Shown: in pieces, positions 42,525-50,734 of the stretch
Numbering within the stretch: position 1 is the stretch's first letter
Layout of the letters: every line of letters begins with the position of its first letter
NCBI GenBank assembly: GCA_944325075.1
Contig: CALUYU010000001.1
Span: 62,001-126,000, forward strand
Origin: Candidatus Gastranaerophilales bacterium
GTDB taxonomy: Bacteria > Cyanobacteriota > Vampirovibrionia > Gastranaerophilales > Gastranaerophilaceae
DNA: 64,000 nucleotides
Reading direction: 5' to 3'
Program-made: the position numbers and the translations under genes
Notes under the pieces: model-generated
The model's input: the letters and a program-made list of their open reading frames with translations, nothing else
Database searches by the model: none
Told to the model about the DNA's origin: nothing

Positions 42525-43418
42525 TTAATCTTTAAATAAATCGTAAAAATGATAGAATTGTAAAGGAGCAAGTTTTGTCATTGTTTCTAAAAATTCTATG
42601 AATTCTGATTTCATTTTTTCAAGGCTTGCGGCTTTTTTATCCTCGTTATAGAATTTTTTAAGATAAATTTTATAGCGGTCGTTTTTTTCTTTAATGGCGC
42701 TTATAAAATATATAGGAACTTCCATGATCTGTGCGAATTTAAAAACCCCAAGCGGGAATTCGACTGTGCTATTTAGGAACTTTGCTTCAAAATTAAGGCT
42801 TCCTGCCGAAACTCTATCTCCGGCCATATATATAATTCCGCCTTTATTTAATTTGTCTTTCATTTCGATTGAAGTATTTATGTTAATGTCTTCAATCGGG
42901 TATGGATACATAGGTACATCATTCGCTATTTTATTCAAAAATCCGTTAAAGATTTTGCACTGATCTTTTGACATGAAAACATAAACGCCATTGCAGGTAT
43001 CTTTTATATTCGTGCTCATAAATACACGCATAACATCTATGTTTCCCACGTGGTTGCATATAAAAAATACGCCTTTTTTTCGCTTAAGATCGGACAGCCA
43101 CTGTTCACGGTCTTTATTGTCCGCAAATGTTATTTTTTCAGGAGGAAATTTGCCTGAGAAAATTTCCATTCTGTCTATTAAGGTATATGAATAATTTAAA
43201 AAATGGCGGAATATATTAATTAGTGAAGGTTTAAGACCAACTTTTACCAAATATTTTTTTGAATATGAACGTATCTCTTTGGCACCTGTAAAAACGAACA
43301 GCGTTATAAAAAAAGTAATAAATTTGACTGCATTTTTCCCAAAAATTTTGTGTATAAAAAACATCACAAATAATCTTTTAGTTCCGGCAGCTTGTTCTTT
43401 TATTTCATACCACTTCAT
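42525..43418 (-). CDS. LPLAT-family acyltransferase (HtrB/LpxL-like)
   Basis: The 297-aa membrane-associated protein shows the acyltransferase His motif HVGNIDVMR (CNHVGN near residue 120) and the later GGIIYMAGDRVS, as in lipid A late acyltransferases and the acyltransferases of aryl polyene clusters. It would attach a fatty or polyene acyl chain to a membrane lipid or sugar. It overlaps the methyltransferase gene by 14 bases and ends the cluster. The substrate is inferred from context only. Confidence 0.82.
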   Translation of the reverse strand: MKWYEIKEQAAGTKRLFVMFFIHKIFGKNAVKFITFFITLFVFTGAKEIRSYSKKYLVKVGLKPSLINIFRHFLNYSYTLIDRMEIFSGKFPPEKITFADNKDREQWLSDLKRKKGVFFICNHVGNIDVMRVFMSTNIKDTCNGVYVFMSKDQCKIFNGFLNKIANDVPMYPYPIEDININTSIEMKDKLNKGGIIYMAGDRVSAGSLNFEAKFLNSTVEFPLGVFKFAQIMEVPIYFISAIKEKNDRYKIYLKKFYNEDKKAASLEKMKSEFIEFLETMTKLAPLQFYHFYDLFKD

Positions 43419-44490
43419 TTTTTATACACTCCAAAAGCGTGTAGTCATGTATTCCAATGGCATATTTTTCCTTGACTTTAAGTCCGGCTTTATCTATAAA
43501 TTCTCTCATATCCTTTTCGGTATACATTTTACTGTTTCCGTTAGCCATGCAGGTAAAATATAGCGATATATGTGTTAAAGAGTATTCTGCGCCTTTGAAA
43601 TTTTGATTGTCTATAAAAGGTTCCAGTATATAAATATGAATGTTATCATCAGAATATTTTGCAATATTACTAAGTATAGAAATAATTTGTTCTTCTGAAA
43701 AGCAATCTAAAAATTGACTCATAAAAACGGCTCCGGACATTTCAGGGAATTTTGCATCCGGGGCAATAACGTTTATTCCGTAAAACCCGCATCTTTCCGA
43801 TGGAACATTACTTTTTGCCCGTTCAAGATTTTCAGGTAAATCCAAAAGGGTTATTTTACAGTCTTTGTTGTATGCAAGACAAGCATTTTCAAATTTTCCG
43901 GTATTGCCGCCTATATCAAAAATTTCTTTCGGATCATCTTTAAAAATAATTTTTAATACTTCTTCAAAACAAGTATCAGAATAATAATGGTCAAATGCAT
44001 ACCAGCTTTTTTGAACATTTTCAGGTAATTTAGACAATGCCGGATAAATTGTCGGGTAATCGCCTAAATATTTTTTTAACCCTTCAGGTTTTCCGGTTTT
44101 AAAAGATTTTTCAATTTCGCTTGCTCCAAGGTAACAGACATCTTTCATGAAATTGAAGTTGGCTCTTGTCATTTCATTTTCCAGAAAAGTACGTCCAAGT
44201 TCTGTTAAAGAGAATTTTTTATCATTACACTCTGTAATTCCTGCAACAGTTGCTGCTTCAAAAAGGGTCTTGGCGCAATATCTTGAAATTTTGCAGGACG
44301 ATATTATTTCATCGAGATCAGATGGTTTTCTATTCAAAAGTTCCAATACCCCAAAGTCAATTAATGATGCAATTACCTGAAAAGTAAACGGCGCAAAAAT
44401 TATCTCCTGGGCTCTGGTAAGTGCTTCCAGCTGACGGGGATATTTTTTTCTTGTTCTTCTATATTTTATTTGAGTTGCTTTTTTGTCCAT
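43405..44490 (-). CDS. SAM-dependent O-methyltransferase
   Basis: The 361-aa product has an N-terminal winged-helix dimerisation domain (about 25-120, VIASLIDFGVLELLNRKP...LTELGRTFL) and a Rossmann methyltransferase domain with motif I IFDIGGNTGKFENA and LLDLPENLERAK, as in caffeate/acetylserotonin-type O-methyltransferases. Aryl polyene clusters often carry such a gene to methylate the aryl head. The start is divergent from the phosphopantetheinyl transferase, 20 bases apart; it overlaps the acyltransferase by 14. Confidence 0.85.
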   Translation of the reverse strand: MDKKATQIKYRRTRKKYPRQLEALTRAQEIIFAPFTFQVIASLIDFGVLELLNRKPSDLDEIISSCKISRYCAKTLFEAATVAGITECNDKKFSLTELGRTFLENEMTRANFNFMKDVCYLGASEIEKSFKTGKPEGLKKYLGDYPTIYPALSKLPENVQKSWYAFDHYYSDTCFEEVLKIIFKDDPKEIFDIGGNTGKFENACLAYNKDCKITLLDLPENLERAKSNVPSERCGFYGINVIAPDAKFPEMSGAVFMSQFLDCFSEEQIISILSNIAKYSDDNIHIYILEPFIDNQNFKGAEYSLTHISLYFTCMANGNSKMYTEKDMREFIDKAGLKVKEKYAIGIHDYTLLECIKNEVV

Positions 44491-44498
44491 ATTGATAT

Positions 44499-44508
44499 TA
44501 AAATTATA
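44499..44508. promoter_or_regulatory. Overlapping divergent -10 boxes
   Basis: On the plus strand TAAAAT (44499-44504) lies six bases before ATG 44511, with TTGCTT 18 bases upstream. On the minus strand TATAAT (44508-44503) faces the methyltransferase start. RNA polymerase could hold only one at a time. Confidence 0.5.
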
Positions 44509-44510
44509 CC

Positions 44511-45146
44511 ATGAAGATTTTTTATTTAAACCTGCGGAATTATAAAATACCTAAGATAAGCCGTATTGAACGAAAAAAGCTTCAATCACAGCTTGGGCGG
44601 TATATCGTTGATTATGTTGCAAATTTTTACTATGATATCAGGCAGCGGGAAGTTTTTACTGAAAACGGCAAACCTAAATTTCTACATTCAGATTTATGTT
44701 TTAATATTTCCCACTCAAACGACATTGTTCTGGCTGCATTTGATAGTATGCCCTTGGGTGTTGATGTTGAATTTATGCGTGATAGAAACTTTAAAGATCT
44801 TTTTGCCCATTACGGGATAAATGCTGACGGTAAAGAACTTTTTTACAGGTTTTGGACAAACATGGAGGCAAAGATTAAAATTCAGGCTGAAGTTAAGCAG
44901 GAATTGTGTTTGAAGTTGAACGATTCCTACATGGTTTCAGTTTTATCGGCTAATCCTGATGAAGGTATTAAAACAAGACTTAAGATATATGAGCTCAGCA
45001 GCCCGGCTGCAAGAATAAATCCTAACGAACTGATTAATTTAAAACTTGTTAATGCAAGCAGCGCAAATGAAAATACGCTTGTTGCACAGGAAAGAATAAT
45101 CGCGCCTGAGGAGTTTTTCCCCCCGCTGGCTCTGAAAACTGAGTAA
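44511..45146 (+). CDS. 4'-phosphopantetheinyl transferase (Sfp type)
   Basis: This enzyme loads the pantetheine arm on acyl carrier proteins. Seen: FNISHSNDIVLAAF (64-77), GVDVE with metal ligands Asp85 and Glu87, and FWTNMEAKIK (114-123) with Glu119. The usual Lys before that Glu (WTxKEA) is Met118. It is the only gene of the cluster on the plus strand. Its last 220 bases lie opposite the 3' end of the MMPL exporter gene. A -10 box sits six bases before the ATG. The two acyl carrier proteins at 49996-50500 are the obvious substrates. Confidence 0.88.
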   Translation: MKIFYLNLRNYKIPKISRIERKKLQSQLGRYIVDYVANFYYDIRQREVFTENGKPKFLHSDLCFNISHSNDIVLAAFDSMPLGVDVEFMRDRNFKDLFAHYGINADGKELFYRFWTNMEAKIKIQAEVKQELCLKLNDSYMVSVLSANPDEGIKTRLKIYELSSPAARINPNELINLKLVNASSANENTLVAQERIIAPEEFFPPLALKTE

Positions 45147-47068
45147 TCAAGACCAAATCCCATTATCAAATATATTGCCATAACGTGAAACATATTTATT
45201 TCCTGATTACACAAACTGACCAAACCTATTGAAAAGCAGGCTGCTATCATAGATGGTGCTGTTATCTTTAATGCTTTAACCATACTTTTATAAATAATTC
45301 CAAGCAATATCAATAAAATCGTAAGAATAGGCAATATTAATTTTAGGCAATGTATACGGCATTCTCTGATTTTTGATGAAATGTCCCGCTGTAAGTCAAT
45401 ATATTCAACTCCTTCACTTTTAATATTCTCAGGAGATGTAACATCATATAAAACTATAACAGACTTATTTTTATCAACCATAAATTCTGAAAGATATGTA
45501 TCCGGATTATATTCCAAAAAACCTTCAGGAGGTTGTTTGTTAATGAGATTTGTAACCTGAGCAGGGGTTAAAAATTCTGCATAATCTTTCAAGGATGTTT
45601 TATACAAGTCGTTTATGAGCGTTTCATTTTCTTTCTGGCGTTTATGCGATGGTATAAACTTTGATAAAGATTGATAATTATTCAGGTTTTCTGCCAGTTT
45701 TTCTTCTTTTTGCAATATTTCTTCCGTATTTTTACCTTCAACAACCAGAAATGAAGTTTTATAATTTGAGTCTGTAATTTCTTTGAATAAATTTTCTGCC
45801 TGTAAGAGTTGTTTGGAGGGGATATACATGTTTTTTATATCATCGTTGAATTTGATTTTATAAAATCCACCTGCAATTATCAGGATAATTAATGTTATAA
45901 TCAGAGGTTTGAATTTGTTTGGAATATTAACGCAAAGATGTTTTTCGTAATCATTAAACAAATTTTTGCATATGGCCGGATAAAAAAGTACTACAAAAAG
46001 ATAAACAGTTACAAGGCCGGTAATTGTGTAAAGAGAAATTTGTTTGAGCATTTCCAATCCGGAGAATAACAAAATAAAGAATGCTGAAACAGTTGTTAAA
46101 AGGCTTACTGTTAAACTTTTAAAAATTTTACTTAAATTTTTTTCCACAAAAAAGTGCAAAGAGTAATCAATGCATATACCTATCAATGTTGTAGAAAAAA
46201 CAAAGGTTAAAACATGTATTGATCCGAAAACTTGTGAAACAACAGTGTAACCGGTAAATATACCAAGGGCCAGACTTGTCATTGCCGGGATTAGAAGTTT
46301 TAAATTCCTGAAATAAAAATAACAAAGACCAATTATAAATAATGTTGATAAGATACAGATTAAATTGATTTCAATTATAGATTTTGAACTTGCGTAATAT
46401 GAATGTATGGGCGCTCCGGTAAGATATATTTTAACATTGGCCGATGTTAGAGTTTTTTGCAGATTAATCAGTGTTTTAATCTTTGTGTTTATAACGGTTG
46501 GTGAAAGCGCAAGATCCTGATTAACTGTCAACGGGATTATTTTGTATAATTTATTATCATGGTTTAACAATCCGCTTGTTTGGTAATTTTGCCCGTCCGC
46601 AAGGCTCATCAGATAATCCGTGAACAATAAAAAAGGATCCTCTTCTATAGGAAGTAAAGAAACTCCAAGCGGATTTAAAAGTCTTTCAAAACTTTGTTGT
46701 TTTATTGTTTCGTAATCCTTATTCAGTAATAGTTTTCTGGAATTGTCAGAGAGCAGGTTCCTGCTGTATTTTTTGTAGCCGTCAAGAATTGGTTTTATGT
46801 CAGCTGATTCTGATTTAAAAATGTTTTTATCTATGTTTTCAAAAATTTTTTCATTTGTTGTTTCGCAATCTCCGGCTTCATTACACTCAATTATTATATT
46901 TATTTTGGAAGAATATTTGTTGCTTAACGTGACAATTAAATCGCTGTTTTGATTTTTTGAAAAAACTGCACGTAATATATTTGTCTCGGTTTTTGCCGGA
47001 CGGATTATCGTTATAATGCCTAAAAACAGTATTACTATTAAAAATAATATTCTAAGAAAGTTTTTCAT
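44927..47068 (-). CDS. MMPL/RND-type exporter of the aryl-polyene-like cluster
   Basis: The 713-aa product has two blocks of six membrane helices, each with an N-terminal extracytoplasmic loop, and the family motifs GICIDYSLHFF (first block) and GFGLDYSVFRA (second block). Exporters of this type accompany aryl polyene and similar lipid clusters and are thought to move the product outward. Helices 11-12 are encoded in the 220 bases that overlap the phosphopantetheinyl transferase gene on the other strand, so the overlap is not just a stray tail. It starts 4 bases after the LolA-like gene. Confidence 0.88.
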   Translation of the reverse strand: MKNFLRILFLIVILFLGIITIIRPAKTETNILRAVFSKNQNSDLIVTLSNKYSSKINIIIECNEAGDCETTNEKIFENIDKNIFKSESADIKPILDGYKKYSRNLLSDNSRKLLLNKDYETIKQQSFERLLNPLGVSLLPIEEDPFLLFTDYLMSLADGQNYQTSGLLNHDNKLYKIIPLTVNQDLALSPTVINTKIKTLINLQKTLTSANVKIYLTGAPIHSYYASSKSIIEINLICILSTLFIIGLCYFYFRNLKLLIPAMTSLALGIFTGYTVVSQVFGSIHVLTFVFSTTLIGICIDYSLHFFVEKNLSKIFKSLTVSLLTTVSAFFILLFSGLEMLKQISLYTITGLVTVYLFVVLFYPAICKNLFNDYEKHLCVNIPNKFKPLIITLIILIIAGGFYKIKFNDDIKNMYIPSKQLLQAENLFKEITDSNYKTSFLVVEGKNTEEILQKEEKLAENLNNYQSLSKFIPSHKRQKENETLINDLYKTSLKDYAEFLTPAQVTNLINKQPPEGFLEYNPDTYLSEFMVDKNKSVIVLYDVTSPENIKSEGVEYIDLQRDISSKIRECRIHCLKLILPILTILLILLGIIYKSMVKALKITAPSMIAACFSIGLVSLCNQEINMFHVMAIYLIMGFGLDYSVFRASGGKNSSGAIILSCATSVFSFALLALTSFKLISSLGFILAAGLLSSYILSLVLIPSSGLADKTETM

Positions 47069-47071
47069 ACC

Positions 47072-47602
47072 TTAGCTGCATTGTGTAAAATTGAGTTTAG
47101 TACTTCCGTTATTCAGAGTGTTAATATTTATTTGATCAATTCCTGTATTTCCCGATATAATTATATTTTTCAGGTGTGACGCTGCCGGGCTTTTTGCCTT
47201 TGGCTTCAGAGCAAGTTCCCACTTACTGCCGTATTTTTGAAAATATATATCAAAATTTTTTTCAATGTAGGAATAATCTTTTTTGGAAATTGATATAATT
47301 ATATCAGTAATATATTTATTTTGTCCGGAAGTGTATGAGGTTGTATATTTAACCGGATAAAGAGTATTAAATATTACGCCTTTTTTTGCAAAAAATTGAA
47401 AATCTCCGCCGGATTTTAACACATTTGTTGAATTGTTTAGATATTTTTCCTGGGTAAATTGGCAGGAGGCATTTTTAAATTCTGGGATACTAATATCTTT
47501 AGGCCGGACTTTATGTGAAAAAATATCGTCTGCTGTGCAAACATCCGCCACTGATACCGAAATTATCAAAATTCCAAATAATAAAATAATAACCTTTTTC
47601 AT
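47072..47602 (-). CDS. LolA-like periplasmic carrier
   Basis: A signal peptide (MKKVIILLFGILIISVSVADV) precedes a LolA-type half-barrel: NASCQFTQEKYLNNSTNVLKSGGDFQFFAKKGVIFNTLYPV matches the family pattern F-x-Q-x-K-x(8)-S-x-G-x-F. LolA carries lipoproteins across the periplasm; homologues inside aryl polyene clusters probably carry the lipid product. It lies between the thioesterase and the MMPL exporter with 3-4-base gaps. Cys residues at 22, 47 and 175 are notable. Confidence 0.82.
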   Translation of the reverse strand: MKKVIILLFGILIISVSVADVCTADDIFSHKVRPKDISIPEFKNASCQFTQEKYLNNSTNVLKSGGDFQFFAKKGVIFNTLYPVKYTTSYTSGQNKYITDIIISISKKDYSYIEKNFDIYFQKYGSKWELALKPKAKSPAASHLKNIIISGNTGIDQININTLNNGSTKLNFTQCS

Positions 47603-47605
47603 AAT

Positions 47606-48019
47606 TTAAACTTTACAACAAGAAAGCTTTTTTTTCAAATTATCAGGTGCGCTGTAAATACTTTCTTTTGTTGTATTGTTTATGCAAATTTGCATGCTTC
47701 TGGCTTTAAAAAGTTTTTCTCCGGATTTATCATCAAAAATTGTATATTTGATAATAATACATGGTTCAATTTCTTCAAGAACAGTAACAATGCGTAAAAC
47801 CTGATTAAAATAACAAGGTTTTATGAATTTTAAATCCATTGTTGCAATCGGGTACGCGATGCCATCTTTTCTCATGTCATCGTAATCATATCCGAGTTTA
47901 TTTAATAAATCACATCTGGCGGTTTCAAGATATTTGATATAATTTCCATGCCAGACAACATTCATTGGATCAAGGTCGTAAAATTGTACGGTTATTCGTG
48001 TTTCTGCCTGAAATATCAT
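47606..48019 (-). CDS. 4HBT-type thioesterase
   Basis: The 137-aa hot-dog protein begins AETRITVQFYDLDPMNVVWHGNYIKYLETARCDLL, the classic 4-hydroxybenzoyl-CoA thioesterase/YbgC active-site region with Asp in DPMNVVWHGNY. In an aryl-polyene-type pathway it would release or edit acyl chains on the carrier protein. It lies 13 bases after the AMP-ligase gene and 3 before the LolA-like gene. Confidence 0.9.
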   Translation of the reverse strand: MIFQAETRITVQFYDLDPMNVVWHGNYIKYLETARCDLLNKLGYDYDDMRKDGIAYPIATMDLKFIKPCYFNQVLRIVTVLEEIEPCIIIKYTIFDDKSGEKLFKARSMQICINNTTKESIYSAPDNLKKKLSCCKV

Positions 48020-48032
48020 AAACTTCCTTTCG

Positions 48033-49601
48033 TTATTTTACAAATATACCTGATGAATACACTTTGTCATCACCCGAATAGGTAAATTCTACTGAATTAT
48101 CTTTATTTGTTAATTTTAGGATTAACTCTTCATCCGGTTTAATTATATTTGAGTATTTTATTCGTTTTGCCTCTTTATTCGGAAGCTTTATATTAAATAC
48201 GTCATTTGCAAACCAGTTTGCATAAAACAGCTGTACAACTCCCGGCAATACCGGCATAACATCAAAATGGCCGCGAAAAAAGTTAGAATTTCCTTTAAAC
48301 AGAAGTTTTAATTCAACCGATTCTTCAGTTTTTTTTCTGTGAAGTATAAATGGATAGGAAAGATTTAATCCAAAGATGTGTTCTAGTTTCTCTCTGTTAA
48401 TTTTTCCGTTCGATGTTTTGGGAATTTCGTCTAAAAAACGCCATCTTTTCGGTGTTATTTCCAAATAATCAGAAAGGTAGGTTTTAAGTTCTTTACTGTT
48501 TAATTCTTTGTTATCAGTAACTATTGCACAGACCAGGTCGTTTTCATATTTAAAACAGTATGCATCACAGACATCTTTATGTTTGTTTAAAATATTTTCG
48601 ATTTCCGGAAGAGAGATACGCTTTTCCCGAATCTTCACAATTCTGTCGTTTCGGCCCAAAAGTATAAATTTTTCATCAGACAGCAGCCTTACTTTATCTT
48701 CCATCTGTAAATTTTTACCATTAAAAAAATTAGAATTTACAATCAGGCAGCTATTATTGTTTTGTGAAACGCTTACATTTTCTAAAATGTTAAAATATTC
48801 GGTATTAGTTCTGTAGGCGATGGTTCCGCTTTCCGTACTTCCATATATATCAACAACAAGCGAATTTTTATTGAAGAAGTTTTTTATTTTTGAATTTAAT
48901 TTATCTCCAGCTGAAAAGATTATATATGGCGGCGAAGAAAAATTTATATTATATTTAGCCATTTTTTCTAAAAAAGACGGTGTTGAAATAAGAACATAAG
49001 GTTTTGAAGTTGTTATTTGTTCCGGGTACTCAATTCTGTCGGTATTAATTACATAGCCGGCAGAAAATGGGATTATAAATTGAAAAACAATGCCAAACAT
49101 GTGTGCCATTGTTGTTGTAGAATAGAATACTAAATTATTTATAAATTTAAACAAATTTAATATGATATGAGTTTCTTCATCCATATTTGTTAAATTTTTG
49201 GTAACGTTTTTCGGTTTCCCTGATGAACCGGAGGTGAAAAAGTTAATATTTACTTCTTGAGGGTTTATCTCACCGAATACATCATTAATACTGTTGAGTT
49301 TTTCGTATTCTGAGGCAATATTTTCTTTTGCCAATATATAATTAAAGTTAAGCATTTTAAGTCTGTTCTTATCAGTTATAAGATAAATTGTTTTGTGGGC
49401 AAACACTGAGGCAAAGAAGTTAACGATGAAATCAAACCCGTCATCGCAGCATATAACCACATTTTGAATATTGCTTTCTAAATAAGTCTTTTTAACTGCA
49501 CAGATATATTCTTTAAGTTCTTTCATAGAAACTTGGTTATGGCCGCGTTCTATTACTATGTCGTTATCATATTTATTCGTATAAAATTTTTCCAGTATCA
49601 T
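48033..49601 (-). CDS. Acyl-ACP/CoA ligase fused to hot-dog dehydratase (ApeH-ApeI-like)
   Basis: Residues 1-415 form an AMP-binding adenylation domain with NFFTSGSSGKPKNVTKN (P-loop), DIYGSTESGTIAYR, LLGRNDRIVKIREKRISLPEIE and the catalytic Lys in KTSNGKINREKL. Residues about 430-522 form a FabZ-like hot-dog domain with NFFRGHFDVMPVLPGVVQLFYANWFA. In E. coli-type aryl polyene pathways these are separate enzymes (ligase ApeH loading the starter on the carrier protein, dehydratase ApeI); here they are one chain. It overlaps the membrane protein gene by 4 bases. Confidence 0.88.
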   Translation of the reverse strand: MILEKFYTNKYDNDIVIERGHNQVSMKELKEYICAVKKTYLESNIQNVVICCDDGFDFIVNFFASVFAHKTIYLITDKNRLKMLNFNYILAKENIASEYEKLNSINDVFGEINPQEVNINFFTSGSSGKPKNVTKNLTNMDEETHIILNLFKFINNLVFYSTTTMAHMFGIVFQFIIPFSAGYVINTDRIEYPEQITTSKPYVLISTPSFLEKMAKYNINFSSPPYIIFSAGDKLNSKIKNFFNKNSLVVDIYGSTESGTIAYRTNTEYFNILENVSVSQNNNSCLIVNSNFFNGKNLQMEDKVRLLSDEKFILLGRNDRIVKIREKRISLPEIENILNKHKDVCDAYCFKYENDLVCAIVTDNKELNSKELKTYLSDYLEITPKRWRFLDEIPKTSNGKINREKLEHIFGLNLSYPFILHRKKTEESVELKLLFKGNSNFFRGHFDVMPVLPGVVQLFYANWFANDVFNIKLPNKEAKRIKYSNIIKPDEELILKLTNKDNSVEFTYSGDDKVYSSGIFVK

Positions 49602-49999
49602 AATATTTTTTTCTTTTTTAAAATTCTTCTTATAGTATATTCAACTATAAAAAGAGTACCAAGTAAAATATATGAGATAAAACCGTTGTATATTGCCCAT
49701 ATATGTTCATTTAAAAATATCGTCCAGACTGAGATTAAAAAATTGATTAACAGGAACACGCACCATATATATGTTAAATTTTTCGTATAAACAAGTCCAA
49801 AATCGTTAAGTTCTCCGTCCAGGGCTTTTGCAAATTTTTGTATAATTGTTTCTTTGGTAAAAAGTGAACTCCAAAATACTGTACATATTACAAAATTTAC
49901 TGCAACAGGATATAATTTTACAGCAAATATTTTGGTGTAATGAAATAGTATAATTACTGTTAAGGTAATGCATAGAGGCATTAGAAATTTAAATTTCAT
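49598..49999 (-). CDS. COG4648-type membrane protein
   Basis: Four membrane helices in 133 aa (about 3-22, 28-48, 73-93, 98-118), with a cytoplasmic loop TKETIIQKFAKALDGELNDFGLVYTKNLT between helices 2 and 3. This loop, with its F-x-K-x-L-x-G-x-L pattern, is typical of the small membrane proteins of aryl polyene clusters. Its role is not known. It overlaps the carrier protein gene upstream and the ligase gene downstream by 4 bases each. Confidence 0.8.
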   Translation of the reverse strand: MKFKFLMPLCITLTVIILFHYTKIFAVKLYPVAVNFVICTVFWSSLFTKETIIQKFAKALDGELNDFGLVYTKNLTYIWCVFLLINFLISVWTIFLNEHIWAIYNGFISYILLGTLFIVEYTIRRILKKKKIL

Positions 50000-50250
50000 T
50001 TTATAAGTTCTTCTATTGCATTTACTACATCATTAATATTACGGATTTGCTTAAAGTTTTCAGGAGATATTTTCTTATTGGTAAAGTATTGGAGTTTCAC
50101 TGCCAAATCTACTGCATCAATACTATCAAGGTCAAGATCTTCAAAAAGATTAGCCTCAGGCGTAATTAATTCCTTGTCGATTTCAAAATCATCAACAAGA
50201 ATGTCGGATAATTTATTAAAAATTTCTTCTCTTGTAAATTTTTTATCCAA
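49996..50250 (-). CDS. Acyl carrier protein 2 (ApeF-like)
   Basis: The 84-aa acidic protein has the phosphopantetheine site DLDLDSIDAVDL with Ser43. It overlaps the other carrier protein by 8 bases. Two consecutive carrier proteins are a hallmark of aryl polyene clusters, where one carries the starter and the other the growing chain. Confidence 0.93.
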   Translation of the reverse strand: MDKKFTREEIFNKLSDILVDDFEIDKELITPEANLFEDLDLDSIDAVDLAVKLQYFTNKKISPENFKQIRNINDVVNAIEELIK

Positions 50251-50500
50251 CAGTATTACTCCTTATATAATCTGCAAGTGTTTTAACCGAATAAAAATAT
50301 TGTTTATTTTCATCTTTATCAGAACTCATTTCAAGATTATATTTTTTCTTTAAAGCCATACCGAGTTCTAATGCATCTATAGAGTCGAGCCCAAGCCCGT
50401 CAATAAATAAAGGTTCATCATCCTTAATATCTTCCGGCTTAATATCTTCAAGCTCCAGTGAATTTATTATTAATTCTTTTAAGTCTTTTTCAATACTCAT
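50243..50500 (-). CDS. Acyl carrier protein 1 (ApeE-like), first gene of the cluster
   Basis: Numbered from ATG 50500 the 85-aa product has GLGLDSIDALELG with Ser40 as the pantetheine attachment site. TTG 50509 gives a frame three residues longer, but TAGGAAT fits the ATG slightly better. It heads a run of seven minus-strand genes down to 44927 with overlaps or gaps of at most 13 bases. Confidence 0.93.
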   Translation of the reverse strand: MSIEKDLKELIINSLELEDIKPEDIKDDEPLFIDGLGLDSIDALELGMALKKKYNLEMSSDKDENKQYFYSVKTLADYIRSNTVG

Positions 50501-50526
50501 TAATCTCAATTCCTATTTATAATATA

Positions 50527-50555
50527 TTTATCGCATAATTATATTATAATGTCAA
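50527..50555 (-). promoter_or_regulatory. Promoter of the aryl-polyene-like operon
   Basis: TTGACA (50555-50550), 17-base spacer, GATAAA (50532-50527) on the minus strand, about 27 bases before ATG 50500. The rest of the 234-base gap to malQ holds two TTTTGCGA copies and a TTTAGTC/GACTAAA inverted repeat, possibly operator sites. Confidence 0.5.
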
Positions 50556-50734
50556 TTTTATTAGAAACATTTTAAAAGTGTTTATTTTGCGAATAGTTCA
50601 TATGTCTATATTTTGCGACTGATATCCTATTGCCAAAATATTTTAGTCGTGGTACTATCAATTTGTGACTAAATATATGATTGGTTGCTATAAATAAGAG
50701 AGTTGTTATAGTTTATAAGGAGAAAGGGTTAAAT

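Noticed and set aside
50681-50734. Upstream start for malQ
   Set aside because: The ribosome site AAGGAG lies inside this extension and fits ATG 50735.
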